DNA from: Shewanella marinintestina
Lineage (GTDB): Bacteria; Pseudomonadota; Gammaproteobacteria; Enterobacterales; Shewanellaceae
Length of the DNA stretch: 64,000 nt
Direction of reading: 5' to 3'
Assembly (NCBI RefSeq): GCF_023283845.1
Contig: NZ_JAKILC010000002.1
Location: 286,848-350,847, forward strand
Below are positions 1-9,058 of this stretch, one piece after another; the stretch's first letter is position 1, and every line of letters starts with the position of its first letter. The position numbers and the translations under genes are program-made. The notes beneath the pieces are model-generated. The model was not told the origin of the DNA. It worked only from the letters and a program-made list of their open reading frames with translations, and made no database searches.

Positions 1-48
1 CAACTCTTTAATCTTATTAATTCGAACATCATCATTTTGGTAATACAT
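1..48 (-). CDS. aroG: DAHP synthase AroG, N-terminal fragment (runs off window)
   Basis: Reading the minus strand from the ATG at 48 gives 16 codons, MYYQNDDVRINKIKEL, before the window ends. This closely matches the first residues of E. coli AroG (MNYQNDDLRIKEIKEL), the 3-deoxy-7-phosphoheptulonate synthase that opens the shikimate pathway from phosphoenolpyruvate and erythrose 4-phosphate. A GGAG lies about 12 bases upstream of the ATG, a rather long spacing. The call rests on a short but distinctive N-terminus, so the paralogue (AroG, AroF or AroH type) is less certain than the family. Confidence 0.75.
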   Translation of the reverse strand, partial: MYYQNDDVRINKIKEL

Positions 49-476
49 GGTAATACTTAGCTCCGTCTAGCCTATGAATACAGATCTCTCAATTGCGATA
101 CTGCATTCAATTTATCCAGTATGAAGCCTAATTGCAATCAAGTTATGATTATTAAACGGAAATATTTATAACCTGCTGTTTAGTATAGATATAAAAATAA
201 ATTTCATGTATAAAACTCTCATTTAAAGCGGGAGCTAAAGCGATATAACAATAGATTTTATTTCGTACATACAAATTTACTCACGTAAACTTCCTCTAAT
301 ACATTAGACTAAAACTAAACTTGAATTTATTTCATCAAGATTGGATAAGCAGAACCGATTATCCATTAAAAGATAAGCCTGTTTTAATGTGAGCAATCCG
401 CAATTATTTAGATCGGATAGCCCACGTATGTTTATATTAATAACTACACGACCTCAAAAGCGATAAACGTGCTCCA
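49..476. other. Intergenic region upstream of aroG
   Basis: An AT-rich stretch between the aroG start (minus) and the end of the TPR lipoprotein gene (minus). It should hold the aroG promoter. I see no credible gene. A 14-bp inverted repeat (TTTAC-N4-GTAAA) lies near 277-290. It is not a good TyrR box (TGTAAA-N6-TTTACA), so I do not call it one. Confidence 0.6.
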
Positions 477-1643
477 TTAGTGACTTGCCATGGCATTTAA
501 CTTAGCTTGATAACGTCGCTTATTCTTACTGTCCTTAGTCAGTGAAAGCGCTTTTTTTAAATTTTTCTCCGCAAGCCGCTCATCACCAATAACCCAGTAC
601 GTACGTGAAAGACCAAAATAGAATTCATGGCGATAATCAGCCTTATCAATCGCACGTTTATACCAGCTTAGTGCGTCTTGATACTCTCGTTCCAAAAAAG
701 CTTGTTGTGCCATTCCGTAGTAGTAATAAGGATTTCGTATACGTGCAAGCTCAAGCACTTTGTGCACTTCAGCCCATTCATCAATTCTGTCCTGCTCTGC
801 CAATATGATGGCGTAATTATATAAAGCATTCATATCGTCAGGACTCACCGTTAAAGCGTAGCGATATAACGCCTCTGCTTCTTCATCCATACCTTTATAG
901 CGATATAGCACAGCTAGAGTGTTCAAGGCTGGTAAAAAATGGCTTTGCTCTACAAGAGCAAGCTTTAACAAACCATAGGCACGGTCATAGTTTCCAGCGA
1001 TTAACGCTTCAGCTGCAAGATTATTATAAAACATCGAGATTACAGTTGATTTATTAACTCTTTTCTTACTGTAACCTTGCATCGCTCGCTCTGGTAAAAA
1101 ATCAATTTGAATAGCTGGTGTAGAGATATTAAATACATTACGTTTTTCTTGAGGTAGCAGCTTTAGATTAATATGGCCGTTAACAAGATAAAACCCACCT
1201 TGCCTATCCCATATTGGTGGAATACCAATATCCTGGAAGTCCACTTTAACATCAACAGCTTCAGCTAGCGCCGCAGTTAACACCACTAAAGATAAGCAAT
1301 TACCTTCTCTATCATTAAAGGTTTCACTGGCTGTTCGAGTGACATTATCAGCATAACGAAAGCCACCGTTAGTAGCGTTAATGTAGTCTGCTAACCACTC
1401 ATGCAGCATTTGGTTTGATAACTGACCGCTGTTTTTGCTGTGCAGTAACTCTCGCCTAAGCTCTGCAATAGCGGCATCTGGCAATGCAAACAACTCGTCT
1501 GGACTTGGTAAAGATGGCGGTGAATTAAAAGAAGCATCATGAAAGTAAGCAGTAAGATCAACATCAGCCACAGGCTTTTGGCTGGCACACCCTCCCAGCA
1601 GGCTACTTAACAAAAAAATTAAAAGCAAAATGGGTCGTTTCAT
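477..1643 (-). CDS. TPR-repeat lipoprotein with transglutaminase-like N-terminal region
   Basis: A 388-residue predicted lipoprotein with a lipobox ending at Cys19 (LLGGC). Residues about 75-165 resemble a transglutaminase-like core: an NCLSLV segment with Cys116 and a later His in GHINLKL. Residues about 200-380 are tandem tetratricopeptide repeats with the usual ALxxY/AxxxYxxAL pattern, which suggests protein-protein contacts at the periplasmic face of a membrane. Catalytic function is unproven; the Cys/His region may only be structural. It stands alone on the minus strand, 131 bp downstream of the next minus-strand gene. Confidence 0.7.
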   Translation of the reverse strand: MKRPILLLIFLLSSLLGGCASQKPVADVDLTAYFHDASFNSPPSLPSPDELFALPDAAIAELRRELLHSKNSGQLSNQMLHEWLADYINATNGGFRYADNVTRTASETFNDREGNCLSLVVLTAALAEAVDVKVDFQDIGIPPIWDRQGGFYLVNGHINLKLLPQEKRNVFNISTPAIQIDFLPERAMQGYSKKRVNKSTVISMFYNNLAAEALIAGNYDRAYGLLKLALVEQSHFLPALNTLAVLYRYKGMDEEAEALYRYALTVSPDDMNALYNYAIILAEQDRIDEWAEVHKVLELARIRNPYYYYGMAQQAFLEREYQDALSWYKRAIDKADYRHEFYFGLSRTYWVIGDERLAEKNLKKALSLTKDSKNKRRYQAKLNAMASH

Positions 1644-1774
1644 TACAATCTCAACGCAAAGGCTTCATACACTAAGCATATGCCATTGGAATGAACCTGA
1701 TTTAAAAAAGCGTTACAAAATGCAAAGTAATAAAGAAACGAATTACAGCTCATTAATACAGTATTGAAAATGCC

Positions 1775-2101
1775 TTACTCGTTACCCACAGCTTTTGGAT
1801 CATCGATTTGAATAAAAACATCTTTATTTTGATGGTTATAAGGTCGGTAATATAAGCCCTGGCATGAGAAATATCGGTAAGGAGCAGCAATTGTGATACA
1901 GCCAAACGGCAAACTTTGTAATATTTGAATTTGCTGCTGATAACGCAATACCTCTTGCCATTGATGTTGCTTTTGCACTTCATCTCTTACGGCAAAAGCA
2001 TCGAAAGGCTCACTTGATTTTCGCACCACAACTTGCCCTGCATTAACAGTGCTTACCACGAGTAATAATCCTAAACATCCTAGCCATTTTTGCGCTTTCA
2101 T
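1775..2101 (-). CDS. Small secreted protein, unknown function
   Basis: A 108-residue protein with a clear signal peptide (hydrophobic stretch about residues 7-20, then VNAG, a likely cleavage site). The mature part is short and polar, has a predicted helix rich in Gln (residues about 43-62) and two Cys (in PFGCIT and YFSCQG) that could form a disulfide. I do not recognise the family. An overlapping reading frame on the same strand (1753-1983) has no signal and looks like a shadow. Confidence 0.6.
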   Translation of the reverse strand: MKAQKWLGCLGLLLVVSTVNAGQVVVRKSSEPFDAFAVRDEVQKQHQWQEVLRYQQQIQILQSLPFGCITIAAPYRYFSCQGLYYRPYNHQNKDVFIQIDDPKAVGNE

Positions 2102-2230
2102 CGCATTCCTTATTGGCGCTTACATGTAACGAAAATATCATGTTGCCATCTTAAAATTAAGACGCTTAACTACACTCTAGCGCAAATTAAACACCTAATA
2201 AACTTAAACACAACCTGTATATTCACCAAT

Positions 2231-2258
2231 AAAAAGCAGAGCTTATGCTCTGCTTTTT
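2231..2258 (-). terminator. Intrinsic terminator after amtB
   Basis: AAAAAGCAGAGC-TTAT-GCTCTGCTTTTT: a perfect 12-bp stem with A and T tracts, so it can work in both directions. It lies 34 bp past the amtB stop on the minus strand. Confidence 0.85.
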
Positions 2259-2291
2259 AATAATCCCCTTAATACCTTTATGGTATGTCAG

Positions 2292-3542
2292 TTAGCTTGC
2301 GCTTTTAATTGATACAAATTCCGGGTAAGCATCAATGCCGCAATCAGAGGCGTCCATACCGTTATACTCTTCCTCTTCAGTAACACGGATCCCCATGGTC
2401 ACTTTTAGGAGTAACCATACTGCAGTTGATGCAAAAAATACCCAACCAAAAATCACTGCTGCTCCATATAGCTGAGTTAACAAAGATGCATCTGCATTAG
2501 ATACTGGCACCAATACTAAGCCCAATAACCCTGCCACACCATGCACTGAAATAGCACCCACTGGGTCATCAATTTTAATACGATCAAAGGCAACAATAGA
2601 AAACACAACTAAACCACCTGCAACGATACCAATCACGCCGGCCATCGCTAAAGAAGGAGACAGAGGATCAGCGGTAATCGCCACTAAGCCTGCCAATGCG
2701 CCATTTAAAATCATGGTTAAATCAGCCTTGCCCCATATTAAGCGACACACTATTAGCGCCGAGAGCGCCCCAAAAGCAGCTGCAGAGTTAGTATTAACAA
2801 AAATCTTAGCAACAGCACTGGCATTTTCAGCATCAGATACCAATAACTGCGAACCACCATTAAAGCCAAACCAACCCATCCATAAAATAAACATACCTAA
2901 TGTCGCCATGGGAAGGTTTGAACCAGGGATAGGATTAACCTGGCCATTTGCACCATATTTACCTTTGCGTGCACCGAGTAATAACACCCCAGATATCGCC
3001 GCTGCCGCACCCGCCATATGCACAATACCGCTACCTGCAAAATCAACAAAACCCGCTTGAGCTAAGAATCCCCCACCCCAAGTCCAATAACCTTCAACAG
3101 GATAAATAACCGCAGTCATAAACACCGAAAAGCTCAAAAAGGCCCATAGCTTCATACGTTCTGCAACCGCGCCCGATACAATCGACATTGCCGTTGCCAC
3201 AAATACGACCTGAAAGAAAAAGTCAGACTCTAGTGCATGATCAGCCCCATCTGCTTGCGATCCTATTAATGCACCTAAAGAGGGTACCCACCCTCCTTCG
3301 GTGTTATCTACATACATGATGTTGTAACCCACGATCAGATACATCACGCAGGCAATAGAATATAAACATACGTTCTTAGTTAAGATCTCAGTTGTATTTT
3401 TAGATCTTACCAATCCAGCTTCAAGCATAGCGAAACCCGCCGCCATCCACATAACTAATGCACCCGAAATCAAAAAGTAAAACGTATCAAGGGCAAAGCG
3501 TAACTCTGTTACTGTGAGTCCTAACTTAGTTAAATCATCCAT
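2292..3542 (-). CDS. amtB: Ammonium transporter AmtB
   Basis: A 416-residue polytopic inner-membrane protein of the Amt/Rh family, which conducts ammonium/ammonia into the cell under nitrogen limitation. Visible hallmarks are the GFAMLEAGLVRSKN segment after the first helix, VDFAGSGIVHMAGA with the first pore His, and AISVHGVAG with the second, together the twin-His pore. The length is normal for the family and no separate signal peptide is obvious. It lies 12 bp downstream of glnK on the same strand, the classic glnK-amtB operon in which GlnK plugs the transporter when nitrogen is plentiful. Confidence 0.95.
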   Translation of the reverse strand: MDDLTKLGLTVTELRFALDTFYFLISGALVMWMAAGFAMLEAGLVRSKNTTEILTKNVCLYSIACVMYLIVGYNIMYVDNTEGGWVPSLGALIGSQADGADHALESDFFFQVVFVATAMSIVSGAVAERMKLWAFLSFSVFMTAVIYPVEGYWTWGGGFLAQAGFVDFAGSGIVHMAGAAAAISGVLLLGARKGKYGANGQVNPIPGSNLPMATLGMFILWMGWFGFNGGSQLLVSDAENASAVAKIFVNTNSAAAFGALSALIVCRLIWGKADLTMILNGALAGLVAITADPLSPSLAMAGVIGIVAGGLVVFSIVAFDRIKIDDPVGAISVHGVAGLLGLVLVPVSNADASLLTQLYGAAVIFGWVFFASTAVWLLLKVTMGIRVTEEEEYNGMDASDCGIDAYPEFVSIKSAS

Positions 3543-3554
3543 TTGCTTATCCCC

Positions 3555-3896
3555 TTAAAGTGCATCGTTGTCGAATTCGCCAGTACGAATACGTATTGCT
3601 TGCTCTAAATCCGTCACGAAAATCTTACCGTCACCAATTTTTCCTGTTCGTGCTGCGCCTGTAATTGCTTCTATCAGCATCTCTAAACGTTCTGTTTTAA
3701 TAGCTATTTCCAGTTTTACTTTCGGTAAAAAGTCGACTTGATACTCAGCTCCACGATAAAGCTCGGTATGGCCCTTTTGGCGACCAAAGCCCTTCACCTC
3801 TGTAACCGTCATCCCCTCAATACCGACACCAGCAATGGCTTCTCGTACATCGTCTAATTTAAATGGTTTAATAATTGCGCTAACCAGTTTCATCAC
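3555..3896 (-). CDS. glnK: P-II nitrogen regulatory protein GlnK/GlnB
   Basis: A 113-residue P-II signalling protein. The T-loop holds the uridylylation tyrosine (GAEYQVDF, Tyr52 here, Tyr51 if the second ATG at 3893 is used). The TGAARTGKIGDGKIFV segment is the P-II signature for ATP and 2-oxoglutarate binding. A purine-rich GAGAGGG just upstream favours the second ATG. Pairing with amtB argues for GlnK rather than GlnB. The upstream NtrC and sigma-54 elements fit nitrogen-starvation control. Confidence 0.93.
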   Translation of the reverse strand: MMKLVSAIIKPFKLDDVREAIAGVGIEGMTVTEVKGFGRQKGHTELYRGAEYQVDFLPKVKLEIAIKTERLEMLIEAITGAARTGKIGDGKIFVTDLEQAIRIRTGEFDNDAL

Positions 3897-3934
3897 CCTC
3901 TCCCGAATGTTCTTCTTTATTTAACAGAAGTAAT

Positions 3935-3949
3935 TCAATCATTAGGCCA
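3935..3949 (-). promoter_or_regulatory. Candidate sigma-54 promoter of glnK-amtB
   Basis: On the minus strand the sequence reads TGGCCTAATGATTGA: a GG at the -24 position and TTGA at -12 with the correct 10-bp gap, against the consensus TGGCAC-N5-TTGC. It lies about 40 bp upstream of the glnK start. The -12 GC is degenerate (GA), so the call is moderate and leans on the NtrC site further upstream. Confidence 0.5.
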
Positions 3950-4012
3950 TAATTATTAATTCAATATATTCAAGTAGATAACTAAAACCCATAATTCACA
4001 GGTGAATATAAA

Positions 4013-4029
4013 TGCACCATAAAAGTGCA
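4013..4029. promoter_or_regulatory. NtrC-binding site upstream of glnK
   Basis: The 17-bp near-palindrome TGCACCATAAAAGTGCA (minus strand TGCACTTTTATGGTGCA) fits the NtrC enhancer consensus TGCAC-N5-TGGTGCA. It lies about 70 bp upstream of the sigma-54-like promoter, a usual distance for an enhancer-binding protein. Confidence 0.75.
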
Positions 4030-4265
4030 TTTAGTCAGTAGCTGCACAAATTTAACGCAAGCGTTATCGACAGTAATGAATAGCACGTAAATGAAAGGAG
4101 TAAGAGAAAGAAAAAGCCCAGTTACAACTCAAACTATTAGAGCAAATCAAACAACCACAATTTGTCTTATGCGCCTCTGTTGCTGTTAGACCTATTTCTA
4201 ATTGGCGTAAGAGCAACAATGCGCTCTACTTGCATGCTCCTACCTTGATCAAAAAGAAGTCGAGC

Positions 4266-4808
4266 ATGCTAAAAATAGAAGAATGTGTGTTGGTTGTTGT
4301 AGACGTGCAAGGACAACTCGCAAAAGTCATGCACCAAAGTGAACTATTGCACCATAAGCTAAAAACATTGATCCAAGGTGCACAGCTATTCGACCTGCCT
4401 ATTTTGTGGTTAGAGCAGATCCCGCAAAAGCTTGGTGGTACTAGCGAATCACTTGCCATTGAGCTAAAAAAAACCACAACACCAATAGCTAAGTATCACT
4501 TCAGCGGCTGGCAAACAGATGATTTTCAACAGCAACTGCAAAATTTACGACGAAAGCAGATAATTTTGGCAGGGATAGAAACTCATGTTTGCGTTTACCA
4601 AACATGTCGAGACTTACTCGATAATGGATATCAAGCTCACCTTGTTACCGATGCTTTAGCTTCAAGAACCGAAGCAAATAAAGTTAACGGAATAAAGATG
4701 ATGCAGCAGCATGGCGCACTAACAACTAATGTAGAGTCGTTATTATTTGAATTACAACATCTAGCACAAGGTGACCGCTTTAAATCCCTGTTAAAACTGA
4801 TTAAGTAA
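4266..4808 (+). CDS. Isochorismatase-family cysteine hydrolase
   Basis: A hydrolase of about 180 residues with the three residues expected in this family: Asp in VVVDVQG near the N-terminus, Lys in IAKYHFSGW, and the nucleophilic Cys in AGIETHVCVYQTC. The family cleaves amides or vinyl ethers; closest in feel are YcaC-like cytosolic hydrolases of unknown substrate. I chose the ATG at 4266 because the protein then starts MLKIEECVLVVVDVQ, as homologues do; a TTG at 4230 would add 12 atypical residues. It is a single gene ending in a bidirectional terminator shared with nrfA. Confidence 0.85.
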   Translation: MLKIEECVLVVVDVQGQLAKVMHQSELLHHKLKTLIQGAQLFDLPILWLEQIPQKLGGTSESLAIELKKTTTPIAKYHFSGWQTDDFQQQLQNLRRKQIILAGIETHVCVYQTCRDLLDNGYQAHLVTDALASRTEANKVNGIKMMQQHGALTTNVESLLFELQHLAQGDRFKSLLKLIK

Positions 4809-4821
4809 CGAGTATTAAAAC

Positions 4822-4848
4822 AAAAAAGCCCTCAAATGAGGGCTTTTT
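4822..4848. terminator. Bidirectional terminator between the hydrolase gene and nrfA
   Basis: AAAAAGCCCTC-AAAT-GAGGGCTTTTT stem-loop with A/T tracts on both sides, placed between two convergent genes. Confidence 0.85.
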
Positions 4849-4886
4849 AATTACACACTGATATTAATAAAAGTGTTTAATCAGGC

Positions 4887-6290
4887 TTACTTGTAAGTTG
4901 CTTCACGCTCTTTAGCTTCAGCATCCCACTTAGGTAAGATAGTCTTCTTGAACTCTGCTTTGTCTGCGTTCATCTTCTTCATATCCATACCTAGAGCCGC
5001 TTGTGCTTTAGCTTTAGTAGAGATGTCTGGAAGTGCTACTGGCTGTGGTACACCTTTCTTAGCAAGAAGTTGAGCTAGCTTAACACGAGCATCAGCAGCC
5101 TTGTTTAACGCAGTACCTAGTACACGTAACGCTTCATCTGGAGCGTGAGATGCAACACCGTGAGAAGCGATTGCATAATCCCAACGCCATTGACCGTGAC
5201 GGATATCTGTTAGGATTGGCTTCATTTCAGCTTCTGTTGCGCCAGCTTTCCAAGCTGCACCAGCTTCGAAGTGAGCTCTAACTAACTGCTCTTCAGCTTG
5301 TAGTTGGATTTGCTTAACCTTAGCTTTACGCTCGTTGTCTAGGTTAACCATGAACTCTTTGCTTTGGTCATGACAAGTACCACAAGTTTCTTCGAAACGA
5401 TCAAATGGGTTACCCACTTTGTGATCGGTAAACTTACGGCCTTCAGCATTCTTAACCTTAGGCATGTGACAGTCAGTACAACTTACGTTGTTCTTACCGT
5501 GCATACCTAGCTGCCAAGTTTCATAACCTGGGTGCTGTGCTTTTAGCATTGGCGTTTTAGAAACCGCGTGAGTCCAATCTGCGAAGTCGATAGCATCATA
5601 GTATGCTTCCATATCTTCAACAGTTGTGCCCTTGTCCCATGGGAACTTAACAAAACCTTTCTTATCGGCAGTCTTTTCGAAGTAGTACTCTACGTGACAC
5701 TGACCACAAACCATTGATTGCTTATCTTTACGAGAAGCTTTATCAAATGGTGTGCCTAGTGCTTCCATGCCGCGCTCAGCGTATGGACGAGAGATACGTA
5801 ACTTAGACTTACCTTTTTCGTGACAATCAGAACAACCGATAGAGTTAACGATTTCAGGACCGCCTTTAGCCCACTTACCTTTGAAGTAACCGTCTTCACC
5901 TTGCTCTTCGATCATACGAGGTACGTCTGGGCTCTTACAAGACCAACATGCCATTGGCATTGGACCATCTTCAGCATTTTTTGGTGCGCCAGTACGTAGT
6001 GTGTTACGTAAATCAGTTACGGCATAAACATGGCCACGAGCTTTGTTGTAGTCTTTTGCAAAACCGTAACCAGCCCAAAGAATCACAAGATTAGGATCTT
6101 GCTCAAGCGCATCAATGATCTCTACGCTTTCAGAAGTATCGTGCCAGCTGTTATATTGCTTAGAGAACTTATCCTTATAAACTTCGTTACGAGGTTCAGT
6201 CTTATCACTTGCAAATGCACTACCAGCTATTAAGCTTGCAGCTACGATTGCACTAAGTGCAAAAGTCTTTTTAGTTAATGTTTTCACCAT
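4887..6290 (-). CDS. nrfA: Ammonia-forming cytochrome c nitrite reductase NrfA
   Basis: A 467-residue periplasmic pentahaem cytochrome that reduces nitrite to ammonium with six electrons. A signal peptide ends near AFASD (about residue 28). Five haem sites are visible: the active-site CWSCK with lysine ligand at 115-119, then CSDCH (153-157), CGQCH (195-199), CTDCH (271-275) and CGTCH (303-307). The length is normal. No nrfB, nrfH or maturation gene is adjacent, so electrons must arrive from another quinol-oxidising cytochrome (in Shewanella the membrane tetrahaem CymA does this). It is divergent from narQ across 243 bp that hold a NarP-type operator. Confidence 0.97.
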   Translation of the reverse strand: MVKTLTKKTFALSAIVAASLIAGSAFASDKTEPRNEVYKDKFSKQYNSWHDTSESVEIIDALEQDPNLVILWAGYGFAKDYNKARGHVYAVTDLRNTLRTGAPKNAEDGPMPMACWSCKSPDVPRMIEEQGEDGYFKGKWAKGGPEIVNSIGCSDCHEKGKSKLRISRPYAERGMEALGTPFDKASRKDKQSMVCGQCHVEYYFEKTADKKGFVKFPWDKGTTVEDMEAYYDAIDFADWTHAVSKTPMLKAQHPGYETWQLGMHGKNNVSCTDCHMPKVKNAEGRKFTDHKVGNPFDRFEETCGTCHDQSKEFMVNLDNERKAKVKQIQLQAEEQLVRAHFEAGAAWKAGATEAEMKPILTDIRHGQWRWDYAIASHGVASHAPDEALRVLGTALNKAADARVKLAQLLAKKGVPQPVALPDISTKAKAQAALGMDMKKMNADKAEFKKTILPKWDAEAKEREATYK

Positions 6291-6374
6291 CTCATCTCCA
6301 TGTTACTTTTATAATCTTTATATAGTCCCACCTATTTCAAGCTCGAAGTTAATCACTTCTGCTTAACAAAAACA

Positions 6375-6390
6375 TACCCCTTATGGGGTA
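6375..6390. promoter_or_regulatory. NarP-type 7-2-7 binding site upstream of nrfA
   Basis: TACCCCTTATGGGGTA is two inverted heptamers (TACCCCT and TGGGGTA) separated by 2 bp. The NarL/NarP 7-2-7 consensus is TACYYMT-N2-AKRRGTA, so only one of 14 positions deviates. It lies 85 bp upstream of the nrfA start and 144 bp upstream of narQ, so it could serve both genes. Confidence 0.75.
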
Positions 6391-6403
6391 TCCGTGGTGA
6401 AGT

Positions 6404-6417
6404 TTGCGTTAGATCAA
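6404..6417. promoter_or_regulatory. Weak FNR/CRP-like site upstream of nrfA
   Basis: TTGCG-TTAG-ATCAA matches the FNR palindrome TTGAT-N4-ATCAA with one perfect half and two mismatches in the other. It lies about 114 bp upstream of nrfA, next to the NarP site. In Shewanella anaerobic genes are often under CRP, so the regulator cannot be told from sequence. Confidence 0.35.
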
Positions 6418-6533
6418 ATTGTGAACGTGTTGTTGCTCACACTTTTGCGTATTTGTTAATGCAATCAATGGATCGCTAATATTCGGTAGCGATAAATAAG
6501 TAACAATTGAACCCAATTTATGAGAATTATTAG

Positions 6534-8246
6534 ATGAAAAAAGGCAGACTGACTTCAGCAATTTGGGGCTTCATGTTAACGCTGATTTTACTGTCGAGTG
6601 GACTCGCGATCTTCGCTATTATCAACTTGTCTTACAGCCTTGGAGACGCACGAGCGATCAACGCTTCAGGTTCGCTTCGAATGCAAAGTTACCGATTAAT
6701 GTTTTATGCCAACTCAGGCAGTGAAGCTGCCGCTGAAAAAATCGTAGAGTTCGAAAATACACTTCATTCTCAGGCACTTAAACGTTCTCTAACTTGGTAT
6801 ACACCACAAGATTTAAAAGATAAATATCTAACCGTTATCGATAAGTGGCAGGTGATGCGCTATTACATTGAGGCTGAAGAATCTCGATTATATGCTGCGG
6901 CGCTAAAAGACTTTGTCGATACTATCGATCTATTTGTACTCGAAACAGAGCAATATGCAGCATTAAAATTAAAGATTCTCGCCATCAGCCAAATAGGCGG
7001 TTTAGGGTTAATGTTATTCATTGCCTTCATTACGGTTAGAATAGCCAAACGCAAAGTTGTTAAACCTTTGCAACAATTGATGCAGGCAGCTGATACAATT
7101 TCGCAAGGTAATTTTAATGTAGAAATGCCTAAAACAGAGTACCTAGAATTAAGTGCTTTAAGTTGCGCTTTAGATTCTACAGTGAAAAAGCTGGCTACCG
7201 TTTACCAAGGTTTAGAAGAACAAGTGCAAGAAAAAACCATAGCACTGACCAGTGCTAACAACGAGCTAACTCTACTTTACGACAGTTTATTGATGCTGCA
7301 TTCGAGTAAATTGAACAAATCCACACTATCACTCGCTCTTGATGCTCTGCAGTCCCATGAAAAAGCCGTTCAACTTAGGCTGGTTATGGTCGAAGATGGA
7401 CAAGTTACCGATATTATTAGCGCGACAACAGATACAGAATGGCCGCATCACAACGACAATACTCAGCAGTTTCCACTTGAGTTTGAAGACAATAATTTAG
7501 GTTATCTAGAAGTGGTTTCCGCCGAACAGTCCTCCTTCCCACTATTCAACAACTTTGCCATTATGCTAGCGCGCTCAATGGTGATTTACAGTGCAGGTGA
7601 ACAACGTCAACAACTCGCACTAATGGAAGAGCGTGGCGTAATTGCCAGAGAATTGCATGACTCTTTAGGTCAGCTTCTCTCATTTTTAAAAATCCAAGTT
7701 AACTTATTATCCAAAGAGTTAGATAAAACATCAAAAAGCCCAAGAGCTGCCGAGCAGCTACAAGAAATAAACGAAGGGGTAAATACCGCGTATGTTCAAT
7801 TACGTGAGCTATTATCAACTTTCCGTCTCACGATTAAAGATCCAAACTTGGGCCATGCAATCGAAGCAATGGTTGAGCAGCTTCGCGGTCAATCTGATGC
7901 CAATATCACTTTGGACTATAAATTACCTGCGCAGTTGTTAGGTGCGCATCAACATATTCACATATTGCAGCTTACTCGTGAAGCCACTTTAAACGCGATA
8001 AAACACGCTAGCGCAAAACATATCCATATCAGTTGTCAGAAAATTTCTGAGCAAAAAGTCATAATTAGTATCAGTGATGACGGTGTGGGGATTGAGAAAC
8101 TGAAAGAGAGAGACCAACATTTTGGCTTAGGAATTATGCACGAACGCGCCAGTCGCCTTTCTGGTGTGGTAGAATTTAGCCAAAATAAAAAAGGCGGTGC
8201 CACAGTGGCACTAACTTTCTCTCCCCAACAGGAGCCTACAACATAG
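6534..8246 (+). CDS. narQ: Nitrate/nitrite sensor histidine kinase NarQ
   Basis: A 570-residue membrane sensor kinase. A transmembrane helix at about 10-31 is followed by a periplasmic domain with the P-box NASGSLRMQSYRL (43-55), the nitrate-binding motif of NarX/NarQ. A second helix lies at about 148-170, then HAMP (about 171-225), a GAF-like central region, and a HisKA_3 dimerisation domain with the phospho-acceptor His375 in ARELHDSLGQ. The ATPase domain has an N-box (REATLNAIKHA) and G-boxes (DDGVGI, FGLGIMHERA). narP follows 105 bp downstream. It senses nitrate/nitrite and phosphorylates NarP. Confidence 0.93.
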   Translation: MKKGRLTSAIWGFMLTLILLSSGLAIFAIINLSYSLGDARAINASGSLRMQSYRLMFYANSGSEAAAEKIVEFENTLHSQALKRSLTWYTPQDLKDKYLTVIDKWQVMRYYIEAEESRLYAAALKDFVDTIDLFVLETEQYAALKLKILAISQIGGLGLMLFIAFITVRIAKRKVVKPLQQLMQAADTISQGNFNVEMPKTEYLELSALSCALDSTVKKLATVYQGLEEQVQEKTIALTSANNELTLLYDSLLMLHSSKLNKSTLSLALDALQSHEKAVQLRLVMVEDGQVTDIISATTDTEWPHHNDNTQQFPLEFEDNNLGYLEVVSAEQSSFPLFNNFAIMLARSMVIYSAGEQRQQLALMEERGVIARELHDSLGQLLSFLKIQVNLLSKELDKTSKSPRAAEQLQEINEGVNTAYVQLRELLSTFRLTIKDPNLGHAIEAMVEQLRGQSDANITLDYKLPAQLLGAHQHIHILQLTREATLNAIKHASAKHIHISCQKISEQKVIISISDDGVGIEKLKERDQHFGLGIMHERASRLSGVVEFSQNKKGGATVALTFSPQQEPTT

Positions 8247-8351
8247 GGAACACCTGACTTTAGGCACTATTTTTTAGGGGCGCGTTAGATTAACAACAGC
8301 TGTTTTTAGTAATTTTACTTAGACCTATATACCTCAGCAGGAGGCCTTAAC

Positions 8352-8981
8352 ATGGGAAAGCCCTATTCGGTTTTAGTTATTGATGATCACCCACTATTAC
8401 GTCGTGGGATCTGTCAGCTTGTCACCTCTGACTCAGACTTCACCCTATTTGGTGAAGCAGGCAGCGGTTTAGACGCGCTTTCAGCCGTTAGCAATAACGA
8501 ACCAGATATTATATTGCTCGATCTCAATATGAAGGGTATGACAGGCTTAGATACGTTGAATGCACTAAGACAAGAAGGGGTCACTTCTCGTATTGTTATC
8601 TTAACAGTGTCCGACGCTAAGCAAGATGTCATTCGCCTTGTTCGCGCTGGTGCCGATGGTTACTTGTTAAAGGATACTGAGCCAGATTTACTACTTGATA
8701 TGCTAAAAAATGCCATGCTTGGTCACCGAGTCATTAGTGACAACGTACAAGAATACTTGTCAGAACTGAACAGTTCGGTCAATGAACAAGAGTGGATTGA
8801 AAACCTAACGCCGCGTGAGCTTGAGATCTTACAGCACTTAGCAGAAGGCCAAAGTAACCGTATCGTCGCAGAGCAACTGCATATCAGTGAAGGCACTGTT
8901 AAAGTTCATGTGAAAAATTTACTGCGTAAGGCCAACGCTAAATCTCGTACTGAAATGGCTGTACGTTACCTAAACCAGTAA
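8352..8981 (+). CDS. narP: Nitrate/nitrite response regulator NarP
   Basis: A 209-residue NarL/FixJ-family response regulator. The receiver domain carries the acidic pair Asp11-Asp12, the phosphorylation site Asp57 (LLDLNM), and the switch Thr in ILTVSD. The C-terminal LuxR-type HTH runs from about 143 (LTPRELEILQHLAEG to VKNLLRKANAKSRTEMAV). AGCAGGAGGCC upstream is a strong ribosome-binding site. Its partner NarQ is directly upstream, and a 7-2-7 site suited to NarP lies at 6375-6390. NarP rather than NarL is chosen because the site is 7-2-7 and the target is nrfA. Confidence 0.92.
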   Translation: MGKPYSVLVIDDHPLLRRGICQLVTSDSDFTLFGEAGSGLDALSAVSNNEPDIILLDLNMKGMTGLDTLNALRQEGVTSRIVILTVSDAKQDVIRLVRAGADGYLLKDTEPDLLLDMLKNAMLGHRVISDNVQEYLSELNSSVNEQEWIENLTPRELEILQHLAEGQSNRIVAEQLHISEGTVKVHVKNLLRKANAKSRTEMAVRYLNQ

Positions 8982-9015
8982 CACCATGGTTTGAGTTAAA
9001 CGGTTTGAGTTGAGC

Positions 9016-9045
9016 AAAAAAGGCAGCTAATAGCTGCCTTTTTTT
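9016..9045 (+). terminator. Intrinsic terminator after narP
   Basis: AAAAAAGGCAGCT-AAT-AGCTGCCTTTTTTT: a strong stem with a T tract, 35 bp past the narP stop. Confidence 0.85.
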
Positions 9046-9058
9046 GTGTATTGTTGCC

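Noticed and set aside
4055..4070. PurR-like box ACGCAAGCGTTATCGA near glnK
   Set aside because: Three mismatches to the PurR consensus, and far from the glnK start; the NtrC site is a better explanation for control here.
6420..6441. TGTGA...TCACA pair upstream of nrfA as a CRP site
   Set aside because: The half-sites are 12 bp apart instead of 6.
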